A DNA stretch of 64,000 nt from Pterois miles. Lineage: Eukaryota; Chordata; Actinopteri; Perciformes; Scorpaenidae. Shown piece by piece: positions 19,619 through 31,315 of this stretch. Every line of letters starts with the position of its first letter. Within the stretch, counting starts at the first letter, position 1. The stretch is from contig CAMQGK010000514.1 in NCBI GenBank assembly GCA_947000775.1, positions 2,879,501 through 2,943,500 of the forward strand, given 5' to 3'. The notes below the pieces were generated by a model, which saw nothing but the letters and a program-made list of their open reading frames with translations, did no database searches and was not told the DNA's origin. Position numbers and translations under genes: made by a program.

Positions 19619-20129
19619 CTGATGAAGCGAGTTCTTCTCAAAGGTTCAGTATGTCACAAACTGCTGTTTGTAAACACCAGTTGTCTCCTCCTCCTCGAGA
19701 CTGAACGGAGAGAGGGAGCGCTCCGTGGACACGAAGCAGCAAATCAGAGAAATCAATCAATCAATCATTTTCTGATTGTTTCCCGCCGGCTAAGTTTCTA
19801 CAACAGTGAGCTTTAACTTTAATGCTGTTTTAAATGTTGTTCCTCCGCGGCTTATTTAGGACTTTATCCTCCAAATCTCACGTTCATTCATTCAAATTCA
19901 TTTACTCCAGTGACAACGATGGAGAGCTGCCGCGCGTGCCTAGCAACGGTTGCTAAGGGCAGGTGGCGTCCAGCCAGTTCAAAGGAGCAAAGAGTTTTCT
20001 TTGCTCCTTTTATCTGGTTGGTTGGCTTTGAACTTTTATTTAAATAGGAGGCAAATTCAGCCCTTCCTCACATTTTCATATCTGGTTTTATTCCCAGTGG
20101 GAGCAGAAGAAAGTTATTAAGCAGTCATA
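19619..20129 (+). promoter_or_regulatory. upstream region of gene A2
   Basis: Matches the A1 upstream region: X-box-like sites at 19935-19947 and 19949-19963, hairpin at about 19979-20012 with one arm base changed (TTTTA instead of TTTGA), TATA box at 20037-20046. Confidence 0.55.
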
Positions 20130-21989
20130 ATGGCTAGAGAGTTTAGAGTGGAGGATATTCCTCCCCTGATGGAGCCTGTTTTACAAAGGATGACAACGCA
20201 GCAGCAGGCTTTGCTGGACGCTGGAGCAACTGATGAGGCCACAGAGCTTTTGCTGGCAAAGCAGATTGTGGAGGCACTATCAGGAACCGATTCTGTTTCT
20301 TTACATGACAACGCAACCATTTCTACTGATTGTGTCACATCCAATCTGGACGACACACTCCTTCAGAGTGTTACAGTGGCCGTGAAAATCAACATCGAGT
20401 TCGACTCCGATTGCTCAAAATCCTTTGCCGACCTGATTGATACTGAGATACAGGCATCATCCCCGGAGAAAGCCCCTTGCGTTGATGCTGAGACACTGGC
20501 TGAGCTGGTCGATGAGGCCGGCCAGGTGCTCAAAACATTACAGGGCAAGATGGACACTCAGCAGTCGCCTGAGTCAGAGGCTGCAACACCGTCTCCCTGC
20601 AAACTCTGCGACATGAGCGACGACGATGACAAGTGCCGATCAGAGACCCCTGAGACGTTCTCACGGGACAGCTTCGAGGCTTCAGCAACCAAAGCTGCAC
20701 AGGATATCATTGAGAGAGAGCTCCGTAAATTGGTGTTACCTCTTCTGGATGATGTGTGCGACTCCCAGGGTGAGGTGTTGCCACCTGACATCTCCAGGCA
20801 GGCCGCAGATATTGCAGCTAACATCGCTCAGTCAATCGCTGACGAGGTGGAGGCTCTGGAGAAAAAATATGCTGTCAGCTCAGAGTCCTCCGAGAAGAGA
20901 AAACTGGTTTTGAAAGGAATGACCAAGAAGATCATGGTTTTTTTCACCACTCAGTTTGCTAAACTGTTAGCGCAGTACTTTTTATCTGAGCTGGAGAAAA
21001 AACTCTGCCCCGACTTCAGAGCTGAGAGCAGGGATTCACTTCAGTCCTTCATGGACGACTTTGAGGCTGTGCTTGTGCCAAAAAACGAGGGAACAGACGT
21101 CTTGCCTAGATTAAAACGTCTTTCCGAGGGGAAAGACCTGGTTTTCACAAAGGCACTTTGTGATCTCCTCTACAACCACATCATACAGGTGACACCTTAC
21201 ATTACTGTGTCACATGATGTGATGCACGGTGAGATACAGCGCAAAGTCTTTTGTTTCTTGTCACTGATGGGGTGGTGGTTAAACACTCAAGCTGGCAAGT
21301 ACAGTAGCCGGGTCACAAAGGCTCTGAAGAACTTAACACCAAGGTCAACACCAAGGTCAACACCAAGGTCAACACCAAGGCCAACACCAAGCTCAACACC
21401 AAGGCCAACACCAAGCTCAACACCAAGGCCAACACCAAGCTCAACACCAAGGCCAACACCAAGCTCAACACCAAAGTCAACACCAAGTCCAACATCATGG
21501 GCATCACCAAGGTCAACACCAAGGTCACCACCAAGTCCAACATCATGGGCATCACCAAGGTCACCACCAAGGTCAACAGCTGCACCATCTAGGCAGCCCA
21601 CAGCACTGACAGACAAAAACAAATTTGCTGTCATGGCAATTGTGGATAAGCTGGTTTCACGGATCTTCCGCAAAACAAAGGTGAACTGCGCTTTTGCAAA
21701 GCCGGAGCCCATCATCCAGCGCCTGTTTGACAAAATATGGGCCAAGGTCGAGGGGGCGGATTTCGAGATCACCCCAGAGATGATGGACAGGGTCGACAAG
21801 GCCATCCACAAGGATCTGTGCAAAAAGTACGGCTCTGCAAAGACAGTGCTGGTTTCAATGCTCCTGAACCAGCCAGAGTTTGATGACTACGTTGCCTCCA
21901 CTTTCATTACCCACCTGGAGGCACCACCAAAGAAGGGCTCCGCCATCCGCAGGTTGTTGGCCTTCGTGACGAGACCATTTAGGCAGTAA
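20130..21989 (+). CDS. array gene A2: acidic protein with STP-repeat linker, unknown family
   Basis: This is the second copy of the type A gene, 619 codons, intronless, in the same context as A1. It has one more four-residue linker unit and a few substitutions relative to A1: I21M, L99F, P251S, D401N, K413R, a K-to-Q change in PEPIIQRLF, and the tail ends FVTRPFRQ. All stops and the start are conserved. Keeping a 1.86-kb frame intact in both copies is the best evidence that type A is a real protein. The function is unknown to me. The shared upstream region with the DRC2-like genes suggests the two types are expressed in the same cells. Confidence 0.75.
   Translation: MAREFRVEDIPPLMEPVLQRMTTQQQALLDAGATDEATELLLAKQIVEALSGTDSVSLHDNATISTDCVTSNLDDTLLQSVTVAVKINIEFDSDCSKSFADLIDTEIQASSPEKAPCVDAETLAELVDEAGQVLKTLQGKMDTQQSPESEAATPSPCKLCDMSDDDDKCRSETPETFSRDSFEASATKAAQDIIERELRKLVLPLLDDVCDSQGEVLPPDISRQAADIAANIAQSIADEVEALEKKYAVSSESSEKRKLVLKGMTKKIMVFFTTQFAKLLAQYFLSELEKKLCPDFRAESRDSLQSFMDDFEAVLVPKNEGTDVLPRLKRLSEGKDLVFTKALCDLLYNHIIQVTPYITVSHDVMHGEIQRKVFCFLSLMGWWLNTQAGKYSSRVTKALKNLTPRSTPRSTPRSTPRPTPSSTPRPTPSSTPRPTPSSTPRPTPSSTPKSTPSPTSWASPRSTPRSPPSPTSWASPRSPPRSTAAPSRQPTALTDKNKFAVMAIVDKLVSRIFRKTKVNCAFAKPEPIIQRLFDKIWAKVEGADFEITPEMMDRVDKAIHKDLCKKYGSAKTVLVSMLLNQPEFDDYVASTFITHLEAPPKKGSAIRRLLAFVTRPFRQ
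21348..21588 (+). repeat. 12-bp coding repeat in A2
   Basis: Same Ser-Thr-Pro-Arg coding repeat as in A1, with a more regular alternation of AGGCCAACACCA and AGCTCAACACCA units. Confidence 0.8.
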
Positions 21990-23216
21990 TGTAGTATTCA
22001 TTTTGATGGAGAAAATCTGGGATGCTCATTTTCTCCTTCAACATGGATGCTGTTGAGGGTTCAAGTCCTTCCTCCCATCCTGATTCCCTCCTGCTCCACT
22101 CTGTACTACAGAGGCTAGTGATTAACCCCTGTGGTGCAGAGACCAGGACCAGGACAGTGATGGGCCTCTATGGGACTGAGACCAGTGAATGGCCTCTACA
22201 GGGGTAGGACCAGTGATTGGTCCCCAATCAATTCAATTGTTCAATAAAAATACAAAAAATATCATTTCTTGTCTTCTTTCTCTGTCTAATAATTTGCTGT
22301 CACATCTGTAAATATCCATCACAGCTGAAGTTCTGCTCCTTCAGTTACACTCTGATCAAAGTTTGTGTGTCAAGAAAAACTGTTTCTCAGGTGAAAACCA
22401 CCTGTCCTAGCATTTAAACTGAGGTCATGAAGTAGTTATCAGATGAGTTATGGTTTTGGTTGGTCGAAGCTGAGGTCTGTTGCTTCTCTCATTTCTTTTT
22501 TACATAGCTGCCAGTAGGGGTGGGACAGTTCATAACATTCACGGTTCGGTTCATATCGCGGTTTTTGGGGTCACGGTTTTCACTTGGGTTCGGTACATTT
22601 ATGGTACAGCTGGAGGCCAATTTCCAACTTCAGTTTCAACATGCATTTCATTTATGTGGCAAAACAAGTCAACGGCTGTTTGTCTTCACAACAGTAGACG
22701 AACATCAGGAACAAAACACTTCTTCACTGTCACGTCTTCCGGCTGGACTCCTGATCTAAAAGAAAAGTGACACTGTGTTATTTCAAAAGAATTAATAAAT
22801 AAAAACAAATTACAGCCTCAGGCCAGCAACAAAAAGCAACATGAAAACACTAACACATATACTAGGCCTGCACCATATGAGGAATTGTTAATTGATCTCC
22901 AAAATCAGTATTCAAATGCTTTGGTTTTTCTTGGGTTTTTAAATATATATATTAGGCCTGCAAGATATAACGAAAACTGTCATGTACAATAACATTTTTC
23001 AATATTGCAATGATGACATGACTCAAGATTCAAGATGTTTATTGTCCCTCCGGTTATACAAGTACAAACGTGTGAAATTCTTCTTGCTGGTAAGATCCAT
23101 TTAACACACACACAAGAAAAAAAGGGTAGAGGAAGAGAAAATAATAACAATAAGAATAATAATATATTATTATTATTATTGTTATAATAATAATAATATA
23201 TTATTATTATTATTGT

Positions 23217-23251
<35 letters not shown>

Positions 23252-24822
23252 CAACCAGAGTGACTCAGAGGTAAAATAAATTCACAGTAATAAAATAATA
23301 GAAAAAAAGTGTATTTACAGTTTGTACAGGTGCACAGTATTTGACAGTATTTATTTTTGATTTATTCATTTTTTTTGCACAGTTTGCATAGATTGTGTTA
23401 TACTGTTTAATGTATTTGGGTTGTTATTGCACTTCTGAATGTAACTGCTTTACAGTTTAACTGTTCAGCAGTCTTATGGCCTGGGGAAAGAAACTGTTCC
23501 TGAGTCTGCTGGTTTCAGTCCTGGGGGTCCTGTATCTCCTTCCAGAGGGGAGGAGGGAGAACAGGCTGTTGTGGGGGTGTGTGGTGTCCTTTTTGGTCCT
23601 CAGGGACTTCCTGAGACACCGCTGGTTGAACAGTTCCTGCTGGCTGGGCAGCTCGCACCTGGTGACATGTTTGTGACATGACTTGTGATAAATACATATT
23701 CAGGTGTTCATATTAGCTCTACTGGTGTCAGCCTGGTTGTTTTTAAAGTCAGAACCAGATTAGATTTGAATATTTAAATCCAACGAGGACACATGTTGTT
23801 TCTGGAGCAGTAACAGTAATGTTTACAACAGCAGCGTCACCATAGAAACTCATTAATATCTCACTGGGAACAATCTGACATATTGATAAAATAAATCAGA
23901 TTCCTGAGTGAAGTTTATAAAGACTGAAGAACACAAACATCAGTCAGTATCAGTCCTTCCTCCTGTCCTCTGTCCTCCTGTCCTCCTGTCCTGCTGTCCT
24001 CCTGTCCTCTGTCCTCTGTCCTCTGTCCTCCTGTCCTCTGTCCTCCTGTCCTCTGAACACTGAATACTGCTGACTTGAAGGAACTAGAGTCATTTACGTC
24101 CACATCTTTACTAGTCACTGTTAGCTGGTGAGCTAACGTGCAGTAACGGTTTAATAACTGTGGTGGTGTCAACATAGTGGTGGTGGTTAAGAGACATGCG
24201 CAGTAAAACCTGGACATGTCTTTTGTCCAGTAGCTCTGTCCGCCGTGTCCCAGCCTCTTTCCATCGGCCTCGATTTCTAGAGTGACAATAAACACAATGA
24301 AAAAAATACACAATCGGCCTCATAACCTATTTGAAATGAACCAAACGGCACATACACAAACCGAACCATAAATATATATAAACTGCATACGTCAATACTA
24401 CATCAGTACTATTATACCAGTGCTACAATCAATGTGATGAAGTCAATTTGCAGTTAATTTCAGATTTATCTTAATGTTCGTTGACAAAAAAGACGAGATG
24501 AAATATTACAGACTGGTGGTGTTGTTTTGTTTAATGCAGCAGCACAGTTACTATAAATTACTTAAGTTAAAGTTAATGACGACACCAGGGCTTGGGAGAA
24601 AGAAACAAGGTGAGTACAAGTACCTGAAAATTGTACTACTCATTCTGCAGGGCTTGAAAGGTGCTCTACAATAAAATGTATTATTATTATTATTATATTA
24701 AACAGGTCATAATGTTCTCTTCCTGTCATTTATTTTATATTTCTGTGAAAACATCTCCTTCAAACAACTGGATTATTCAAGATTCTCCCCAATCAACACT
24801 TTTACAAGATTACATTTGAATG
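21990..24822. repeat. array spacer, copy 5, right edge of the intact array
   Basis: It matches spacer copies 1 and 4, with AATAAA at 22243-22248 and the CCTGT minisatellite at 23953-24056. A deletion at about 24367 removes the stretch that corresponds to 18785-19015. Similarity to the array stops at about 24822, inside the spacer, before any promoter block. Confidence 0.75.
23023..23673 (-). mobile_element. LINE 3' fragment, copy in spacer 5
   Basis: Same insertion as 1104-1756, with TGACATGAC at 23014-23022 and 23674-23682. Confidence 0.75.
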
Positions 24823-25916
24823 TGTAACATACAAGAGAAAAAAGGGTTGGTTATATTATATATTTTAAATAATTTCACCAAAATCCCTCACATGGTGTTT
24901 TGGATCATTTTCATTATTATTATTTTATCCTCAACCTGACACGTTTATTTGTTTTGGCTTTATATTTTATATGTCCTTTGATTGCGCAGTCAGCGCTTTT
25001 ATTTTGAAGGCCGGCGGAAGTGGTTGTAACGTCAGGTCCGTCTCTCCTCAGTCTGCTTTTGAGCTTGACTGCGAGAGGTACTGTATGTGTCCGAGGCCAC
25101 TGTAACAAAAAGTTGTTTTCATAAGTTTTATTAATCATTTTATGTAAAAAAGTTTCAGAAGTGTTGTTTGGTGACCTGTTGAAAGTGTTTGAATTCACGT
25201 AACAGAACTGTGAAACTTTATTTGAGTGAAAGAGCAAGCTAGCTTACCGAGCAGTTTTACCTGCAACCTGCATTGTGTGTGTGTGCATGTGTGTGCATGT
25301 GTGTGTATGTGTGTGTGTGGGTGTGTGTGTGGGTGGGGTGTGTGTGTGGGTGTGTGTGTGTGGGTGTGGGTGTGTGTGTGTGTATGTGTGTGTGTGGGTG
25401 TGTGGTGTGTGTGTATGTGGGTGTGTGTGTGGGTGTGTGTGTGTGGGTGTGGAGGGGTGCGCAGCGGCGCATGTGCTGATCCACCTCTCCTGTAACTTTG
25501 ATGTTAGGTGGCCGTTTGGATGGCATGAAAACTCACTCTGCCCTACTATGACTTCATATGATGCAGGTATGTGCACAGCTGGTTGGGTTCAGATATTATA
25601 TTAATTAGCATTCAATTTAAAATGTATTGCTGGCTAACATGGAAGTGTTCCTGTGAAAAATGTCTTTTTTAAAATGTTTTTATATACTTACATATGAAGT
25701 CAGTCTGCTTTTGACTTTGACTGCGAGAGGTGGCCGCTTGGATGGCATGAAAACTCACACTCTGCCTTACTATGATTTCATATGATGCAGATGCAGGAAT
25801 AAAAGCCCAGTCAGACAGCACCCTCTGTGTCCAGCGTCCCTCTGTGTCCAGTCTCCTTCTATGCACCAGAACACAACGCAGGGTAGTCGGGGTGTTCAGT
25901 CTGCTCCGGCTACACA
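24823..25916. other. non-array sequence with a TG microsatellite and a local duplication
   Basis: No gene is recognised. A (GT)n tract fills 25274-25456. A block of about 60 bases (GTGGCCG.TTGGATGGCATGAAAACTCAC onward) occurs at 25508-25567 and again at 25730-25791. The sequence 'tctgcttttga.cttgactgcgagaggt' also occurs twice, at 25052-25080 and 25703-25731. Confidence 0.6.
25274..25456. repeat. (GT)n microsatellite
   Basis: Long TG-rich tract with GGTG and ATGT interruptions. Cys/Val-rich and His/Thr-rich open frames here are artefacts of the repeat. Confidence 0.9.
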
Positions 25917-27346
25917 GGACCTGCGCTTCAGGTTCAACTCAGAGAGGAAGCAGATGTGATCTCACTCTCAGCAGCAGCAGCAGCGAGCTGATCTGGATAA
26001 CGCCACCTTAACTGTGGACCAGCAGCACTTCATAGTGATGGATGAGATCCACAGACTGTACCAACAAGCCATCACAGCCAACAAGAACGCTCTCATAGAC
26101 GCGAAAGCTGCTCTGGTCCCGGAAGGAAATGAAAGGCTGAAGAGGAAGAGGGTTCAGAAGCCCTGCAGCCCATACACCAAGGAGCTCACCCAGCTGATGG
26201 ACACAACCACAAGCCTGGTCAAAAAGAAGAAAGCAACCGTGAAGAAAGAGAAGAGGCTGCACACTATCATCCACCTGAGTGCAAATCTTAACTCAGCTAA
26301 GACAAAAAACGAGTTGGAGGAGCAGGATCTGATCGCTGCGAGTAACCAAGTGAAGAGAAAGACTCACGTTCTCCACAACCGGCTGACTCAGTCTCATGCG
26401 ACGGCCAGGGAGCAGTTGACCAAGCTCACTAACCAGCACGACCCCGCTACGCCGGTCTTTGTCTCGGACCGACTGAGACAAAGAGAGCTGGACCTACTCT
26501 CAGTAAGTCTAGCTCTCTTTGTCTCGGACCGACCATCATCCACCTGAAGGCAAATCTTAACTCAGCTAAGAAAACAAGTTGGAGGAGCAGGATCTGATCG
26601 CCGCCAGTAACCAGGTGAAGAGAAAGACTCACATGCTCCGCAACCAGCTGACTCAGTCTCATGCGATGGCCAGGGAGGGCAAATATAAAACATATATACC
26701 AGCTCGCCAAACTGATCAACACAACCACAAGCGTGACCAACTGAGACTGTCTGAGACAAAGAGAGCTGGACCGACTGAGACAAGAAGAGCCTGACCGACT
26801 GAGACCTGGACAGCGTCATCAAGAATCTGATGCTCGACATGCAGGAGACAGGCGAGGCGCTCTCACCTGCAGCAGGTGGAACGTCTGCGGACTGAGATGA
26901 CCAAACTGCTGGCGTTAATGCAGCAGGAGGAGGAGGAGGACCTGCAGGACCTGCACTCCAGGTTTTAAACAGAGAGGACGCAGACAACATTTTACTCTCA
27001 GCAGCAGCAAGCTGATCTGGACACAACCACAAGCCTGGTCAAACAGAAGAATGCAAAGGTGACGGAAGAGAGGAGGCCGGAGGAGACCATAATCCACCTG
27101 AACTCAGTTAAGACAGAAAACATGTTGGAGGAGAAGAATATGATCCAGCTGAGATGCAGAATCCAGCTGAGATGTGTCACAAACTGGAGAGCGAGAAGAG
27201 GAACCTTGGCTCATCATTACTCCCTTCTGAGGATCAGAGTCCGATCTGAGCTGGACCGACTGAGATCAGGAGAGCTGGACCGACTGAGATAAGGAGAGCT
27301 GGACCGACTGAGATTAGGAGAGCTGGACCGACTGAGACAAGGCGAG
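25917..27346 (+). pseudogene. decayed DRC2-like array gene
   Basis: 25927-26455 matches B2 residues about 120-290, with an early stop and indels; 26014-26547 remains open (MDEIHRLYQQAITAN). The rest is scrambled: segments equal to B2 residues 230-275 recur at 26538-26690, residues 66-125 appear at 26803-26970, and pieces of 205-245 and 310-334 at 27010-27250. It ends in EDQSPI plus TGA and four 24-bp minisatellite units (27250-27346). No promoter, start or tail is present. It shows the same arrangement of stop codon then 24-bp repeat as B2. Confidence 0.75.
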
Positions 27347-27383
27347 TTAAGAAATAGAATAAAAGAAAAAAAAAATGAACAAT

Positions 27384-27635
27384 AACAAAGAATAAAAATA
27401 CAAAAACCAGTGAATGGCCTCTACTGGGGTAGGACCAGTGATTGGTCTCAAATCAATTCAATTGTTCAATAAAAATACAAAAATATAATTTCTGCTTAGC
27501 TGTCTAATAATTTGCTGTCACATCTGTAAATATCCATCAGCTGAAGTTCTGCTCCTTCAGTTACAGTCTGATCAAAGTTTGTGTGTAAAGAAAAACTGTT
27601 TCTCAGGTGAAAACCACCTGTCCTAGCATTTAAAT
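27384..27635 (+). repeat. fragment of array 3'UTR and spacer
   Basis: Sequence equivalent to 258-495 of spacer copy 1, including the AATAAA (27468-27473), but more diverged. It follows the decayed gene without the tail codons. Confidence 0.7.
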
Positions 27636-27784
27636 GAGAAAATGAGTTGGAGGAGCAGGATCTGATCGCCGCGAGTAACCAAGTGAAGAGAAAGACTCAC
27701 GTTCTCCGCAACCAGCTGACTCAGTCTCATGCGACGGCCAGGGAGCAGTTGACCAAGCTCACTAACCAGCACGACGCCGCTACG
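27636..27784 (+). pseudogene. second DRC2-like fragment
   Basis: It encodes residues equivalent to B2 245-290 (ELEEQDLIAASNQVKRKTHV) and stops at 27784, only 28 bases before a dbnl exon. The spacer-like sequence runs directly into it. Confidence 0.65.
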
Positions 27785-27812
27785 TAAACACATGTTGACC
27801 TTGTGACCTCAG

Positions 27813-29882
27813 GGAGCCCATGTGACCATAAACGCCCGTGGAGAGGAAGATGTGGAACCAGAGACCATCCTAGAAAAAGTGGCCAAAGCATCTGGAGCCA
27901 ACTTTGATTTCTACAAACAAACACAGTACCGAGACACTCCCAAAGAACCTGTGGTGAGCAGACATGTTCCTATAGTAATAATGTACTGAAAACTTTTTAA
28001 TATATTAATAATGTCCAGAAGACTTGTTTATATATTAAAAATCTCTGTTTATATAGAAATAATGTACAGAGGACTTGTTTTTATATTAATAATGTTTGTA
28101 TAGAAGAGTTAAGAGTTCAGTGAAATGATGTACTGAGAGCAAACAGAAGTGCAGTCGGTCCGACAGGAAGGAAAACTGTGTCACAGGTGAAACACCACAC
28201 ATGAGGAGGGATAACGAACTAAATAACAGGTGAGCAGGGTGACGAGACACAGGTGGAACAAACTAATTTGACACAAGAAGTGAGTGACTTTCAAAATAAA
28301 ACAGGAAACAAACTATAACCAAAACCCAGGACCACGACAGTTCCCAGCAGTTTTCCCTAACCGTTAAACACTGAAGCATGAGACAGGAGGTTTATGGGGG
28401 GAGGTTTACTTTATGAATGTTTTCTAACACGATAACCAAACACTCAACATGCATTTAGCACAAATTATTCGTTGTCCATAAACATAGTTTGTAGGAGAGC
28501 AGTCCTGTGAGCCAGAAGAAACTAAAACATGGATTTAGTTGAACTCCGAATTTCTTCTCTGACAGGGTTCTGTGTATCGGAAGGTCAACGCCATGAAGGA
28601 GATCCAACAAACCAACAAGGACGATTTCTGGGTCCAAACTCAGGTTTCTCTTTATATTTATCCTCAGTATATAAACTGTAGTTTTATCCAAATTAAAAAT
28701 AACATGACTCTCTTCTTCTTCAGAGGGATGAGGAGGCTCGTCAATGGGAAGAGAAGAAAAGAGCAACGGAGGAGAGAGAAACACGAGAGAGGGAGAGGAA
28801 GGAGATGTGAGTCAACACACACAACAATAACAACAACAACAACAACAACAACAACACACAATGAGCCACAGCCACTGATTGGTGTTTTCTATGTTCGTGT
28901 ATTTCAGGATTTATCAGAAGCAGAAAGAGGAAGACGAAAGAGAGAGAGAGCAGCAGCGACAGGTGAGGAAAGGATCATTCTGGTTTATTATCACTAACAA
29001 TAACACTGAAGTCAACAAGTTAATGTCTGAAGTCTGAGAAAATCACTGAAAACAAAGCTGACAAGTCCAGAAGCAGACAAATGTTAAAATAGATGAACAT
29101 CATGAGAGATGTTCTAAAAAATAAATATATAATATAAGAAATAAGTAATAAAAAGATCTATATAAAATGATCAACAGCTAACGTAACATGTCTATGGTAG
29201 AACCAGCAGGAGAATGGAAACAAGAGGTTGGGCATCAAGTTTGCCGAGTCTGTGCAGAAAGCTAACGTAACGAGTATGACGGTAAACATTTACATGTAAA
29301 TGATCTAATATAATATAAATGATCAAATCAAATATTAGGATATTAACGCACAGGAGCTTCTGGATTAAGAAGTGTCAAATATTTATTCTCCTGAATAATG
29401 AAATGATCACAGAGGTTTGTGTTAGTTCAACTAAATACTACAATACCCATGAGCCTCAGCAGCTTCCCACTTCAGAAACTGAATCAGTTTTCTTAACGAT
29501 CTCTTTTTTTCAGAATTTGAAACTCTGTGATTGGTCGATTCTTACCAAAATGCACCCTGGGAGTCGTAGTCTCCTTTAGGTTTTATGTCCTGAGGCTTGT
29601 ACATTTATATTCTTTTATTAAAGAACCAGGAAGGGTCTAATAACAGAGGAAGAGTTGCATTATGGGAAATATAGGCTCCTGCTTTTTTTTTTTTTTTTTT
29701 TTTTTTAAACGTATAGCTTGATCCATACCAGCGACTACATGGTTGCTGCTGTGATTCGTCTTTAAACTGTTGCTGTCATTCACAGGAGGCCAGGTCACTG
29801 ATTTCTCAGAGGTCATTAAACCCCAGAGACATCTTCACCCAGAAGGAGCAGAGCTTCGAGTCTCCTGCTGCATCCAGACCTG
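27813..29882 (+). CDS. dbnl: drebrin-like protein, five internal exons
   Basis: Five exons with good GT/AG sites join in frame: 27813-27953 (end of the ADF-H actin-binding domain, GAHVTINARGEEDVEPE), 28566-28643 (GSVYRKVNAMKEIQQ), 28724-28806 and 28908-28962 (Glu/Arg-rich coiled coil), and 29786-29882 (SLNPRDIFTQKEQSFE). The order and wording match drebrin-like (mAbp1/HIP-55), an adaptor linking F-actin to endocytosis and signalling. Phases between exons are consistent (0, 0, 2, 0, 1). The exons for the first part of ADF-H and for the C-terminal SH3 domain are not visible. The 5' part may lie left of the array or be lost; no SH3 exon is seen up to 49688. It is either part of a very long gene or a truncated copy. 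Confidence 0.85.
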
Positions 29883-29988
29883 GTAAATAAATAAGAGCTG
29901 ATAATGACACAATATTCATACTCTCACTTTACATCTAGACCTGGTAAATAAATAAATTAATACATTAATAGAAAGATAGAGAAATAAA

Positions 29989-30155
29989 TAAGAAGAAGAA
30001 GAAGAAGATCTACCTTTATTAGTCCCACAATGGGGAAATTCAATTTACACTCTGTTAAACTCATACATGGTACATGCAGACCTGAAACACACATACATGC
30101 ATTAACCCTCCGGTTCCCAAGCCAACTCCCTACAGACTGAGCTACTGCCGCCCCC
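29989..30155 (-). mobile_element. tRNA-derived SINE, shortened
   Basis: On the minus strand it begins GGGGGCGGCAGTAGCTCAGTCTG (an A-box-like head) and ends in the L2-type tail with TTCTTC repeats. The middle, including the B-box region, is largely missing. Confidence 0.7.
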
Positions 30156-30185
30156 ATAAATAGTATCAGATGATAATAACACAAT

Positions 30186-31310
30186 ATTCACAATCTATTG
30201 TCACCCTACCTCTAAGGGAGATGCCAACCACCCTCCTGAGAAAACCCATTTCGGCCACTTGTACTTGTGATCAAGTTCTTTGGGTCATGACCCAGCCATC
30301 ATCAATCTCATGTTCCATTGTCCCCTTACTCGTGAACAAGACCTTGAGGTACTTAACTGTTTCACTTGGGGTACAGACTCATTCCCTACCTGGAGAAGAC
30401 AATCCAATGGTTTCCTGCTGAGGACCATGGCCTCAGATTTAGAGATGTTGATCCTCATCCCAGCTGCTTCACACTTGGCTGCAAACCAGTCCAGTGCAGT
30501 GAGTGCTGGAGGTCACAGACTGATGATGCCAACAGGACCACATCATCTGCAAAAGGCAGCAATGAGATCCTCAGCACACCAATCTGCAAACCCTCCTTCC
30601 CCTGACTATGCCTCAATATCCTGTCCATGGACAGGATTAGTGACAAAGCACAGCCCTGTCAGAGGTCAACCTCCACTGGAAATGAGTCTGACTTACCACC
30701 GAGAACTAAAACACAGCTCTTGCTTTGAGAGTACAGAGACTGGATGGCTCTGAGAAGTGACCTCCTCACCTCATACTCCTGCAGCACCTCCCAGAGTATC
30801 TCCTCGGGGACCCGGTCATACGACTTCTCCAAGTCCAAAAAACACATGTAGACTGGATGGGCATACTCCCAGACCCCCTCCAGGATCCTTTGCGAAAGTG
30901 AATAGCTGGTCCAGTGTTCCACGGCCAGGACGGAATCTGCATTGTTCCTCTTTAATTCAAGGTTTGACTACTGGCCAAACCCTCCTTTCCAGCACCCTGA
31001 AGTAGACTTTACCAGGGAAGCTGAGTAATGTGATACCCCTGTAATTGGCACACTCTCTGGTCCCCCTTTCTGAACAGGGGAACTAGCACCCCAGACTGCC
31101 ACTCTTTAGGCACTGTCCCCGACTTCCACGCAGTGTTGAAGAGACGTGTCATTCACGACAGCCCCTCCACACCAGAGCCTTCAGCATTTCTGGACCAATC
31201 TCATCAATCCCTGGGGCTTTCCCACTGTTGTTTGACTACCTCAGTGACTTCCACCAGGCAAACTGATGATGATCCCCCATCAGTTTCCAGCTCTGTCTCT
31301 ATAATAGAGG
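30186..31310 (-). mobile_element. LINE reverse transcriptase fragment
   Basis: Broken frames on the minus strand contain FLDLEKSYDRVPEEILWEVL (30659-30922) and LLPFADDVVLLASS (30455-30646), which are the A and C motifs of a non-LTR reverse transcriptase. Frameshifts and stops separate them. It belongs to a different LINE family from the one at 7589 and probably to the same one as the 3' end at 43190. Confidence 0.75.
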
Positions 31311-31315
31311 GCGTA

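Noticed and set aside
25226..25604. Cys/Val-rich and His/Thr-rich frames
   Set aside because: Products of the GT microsatellite.
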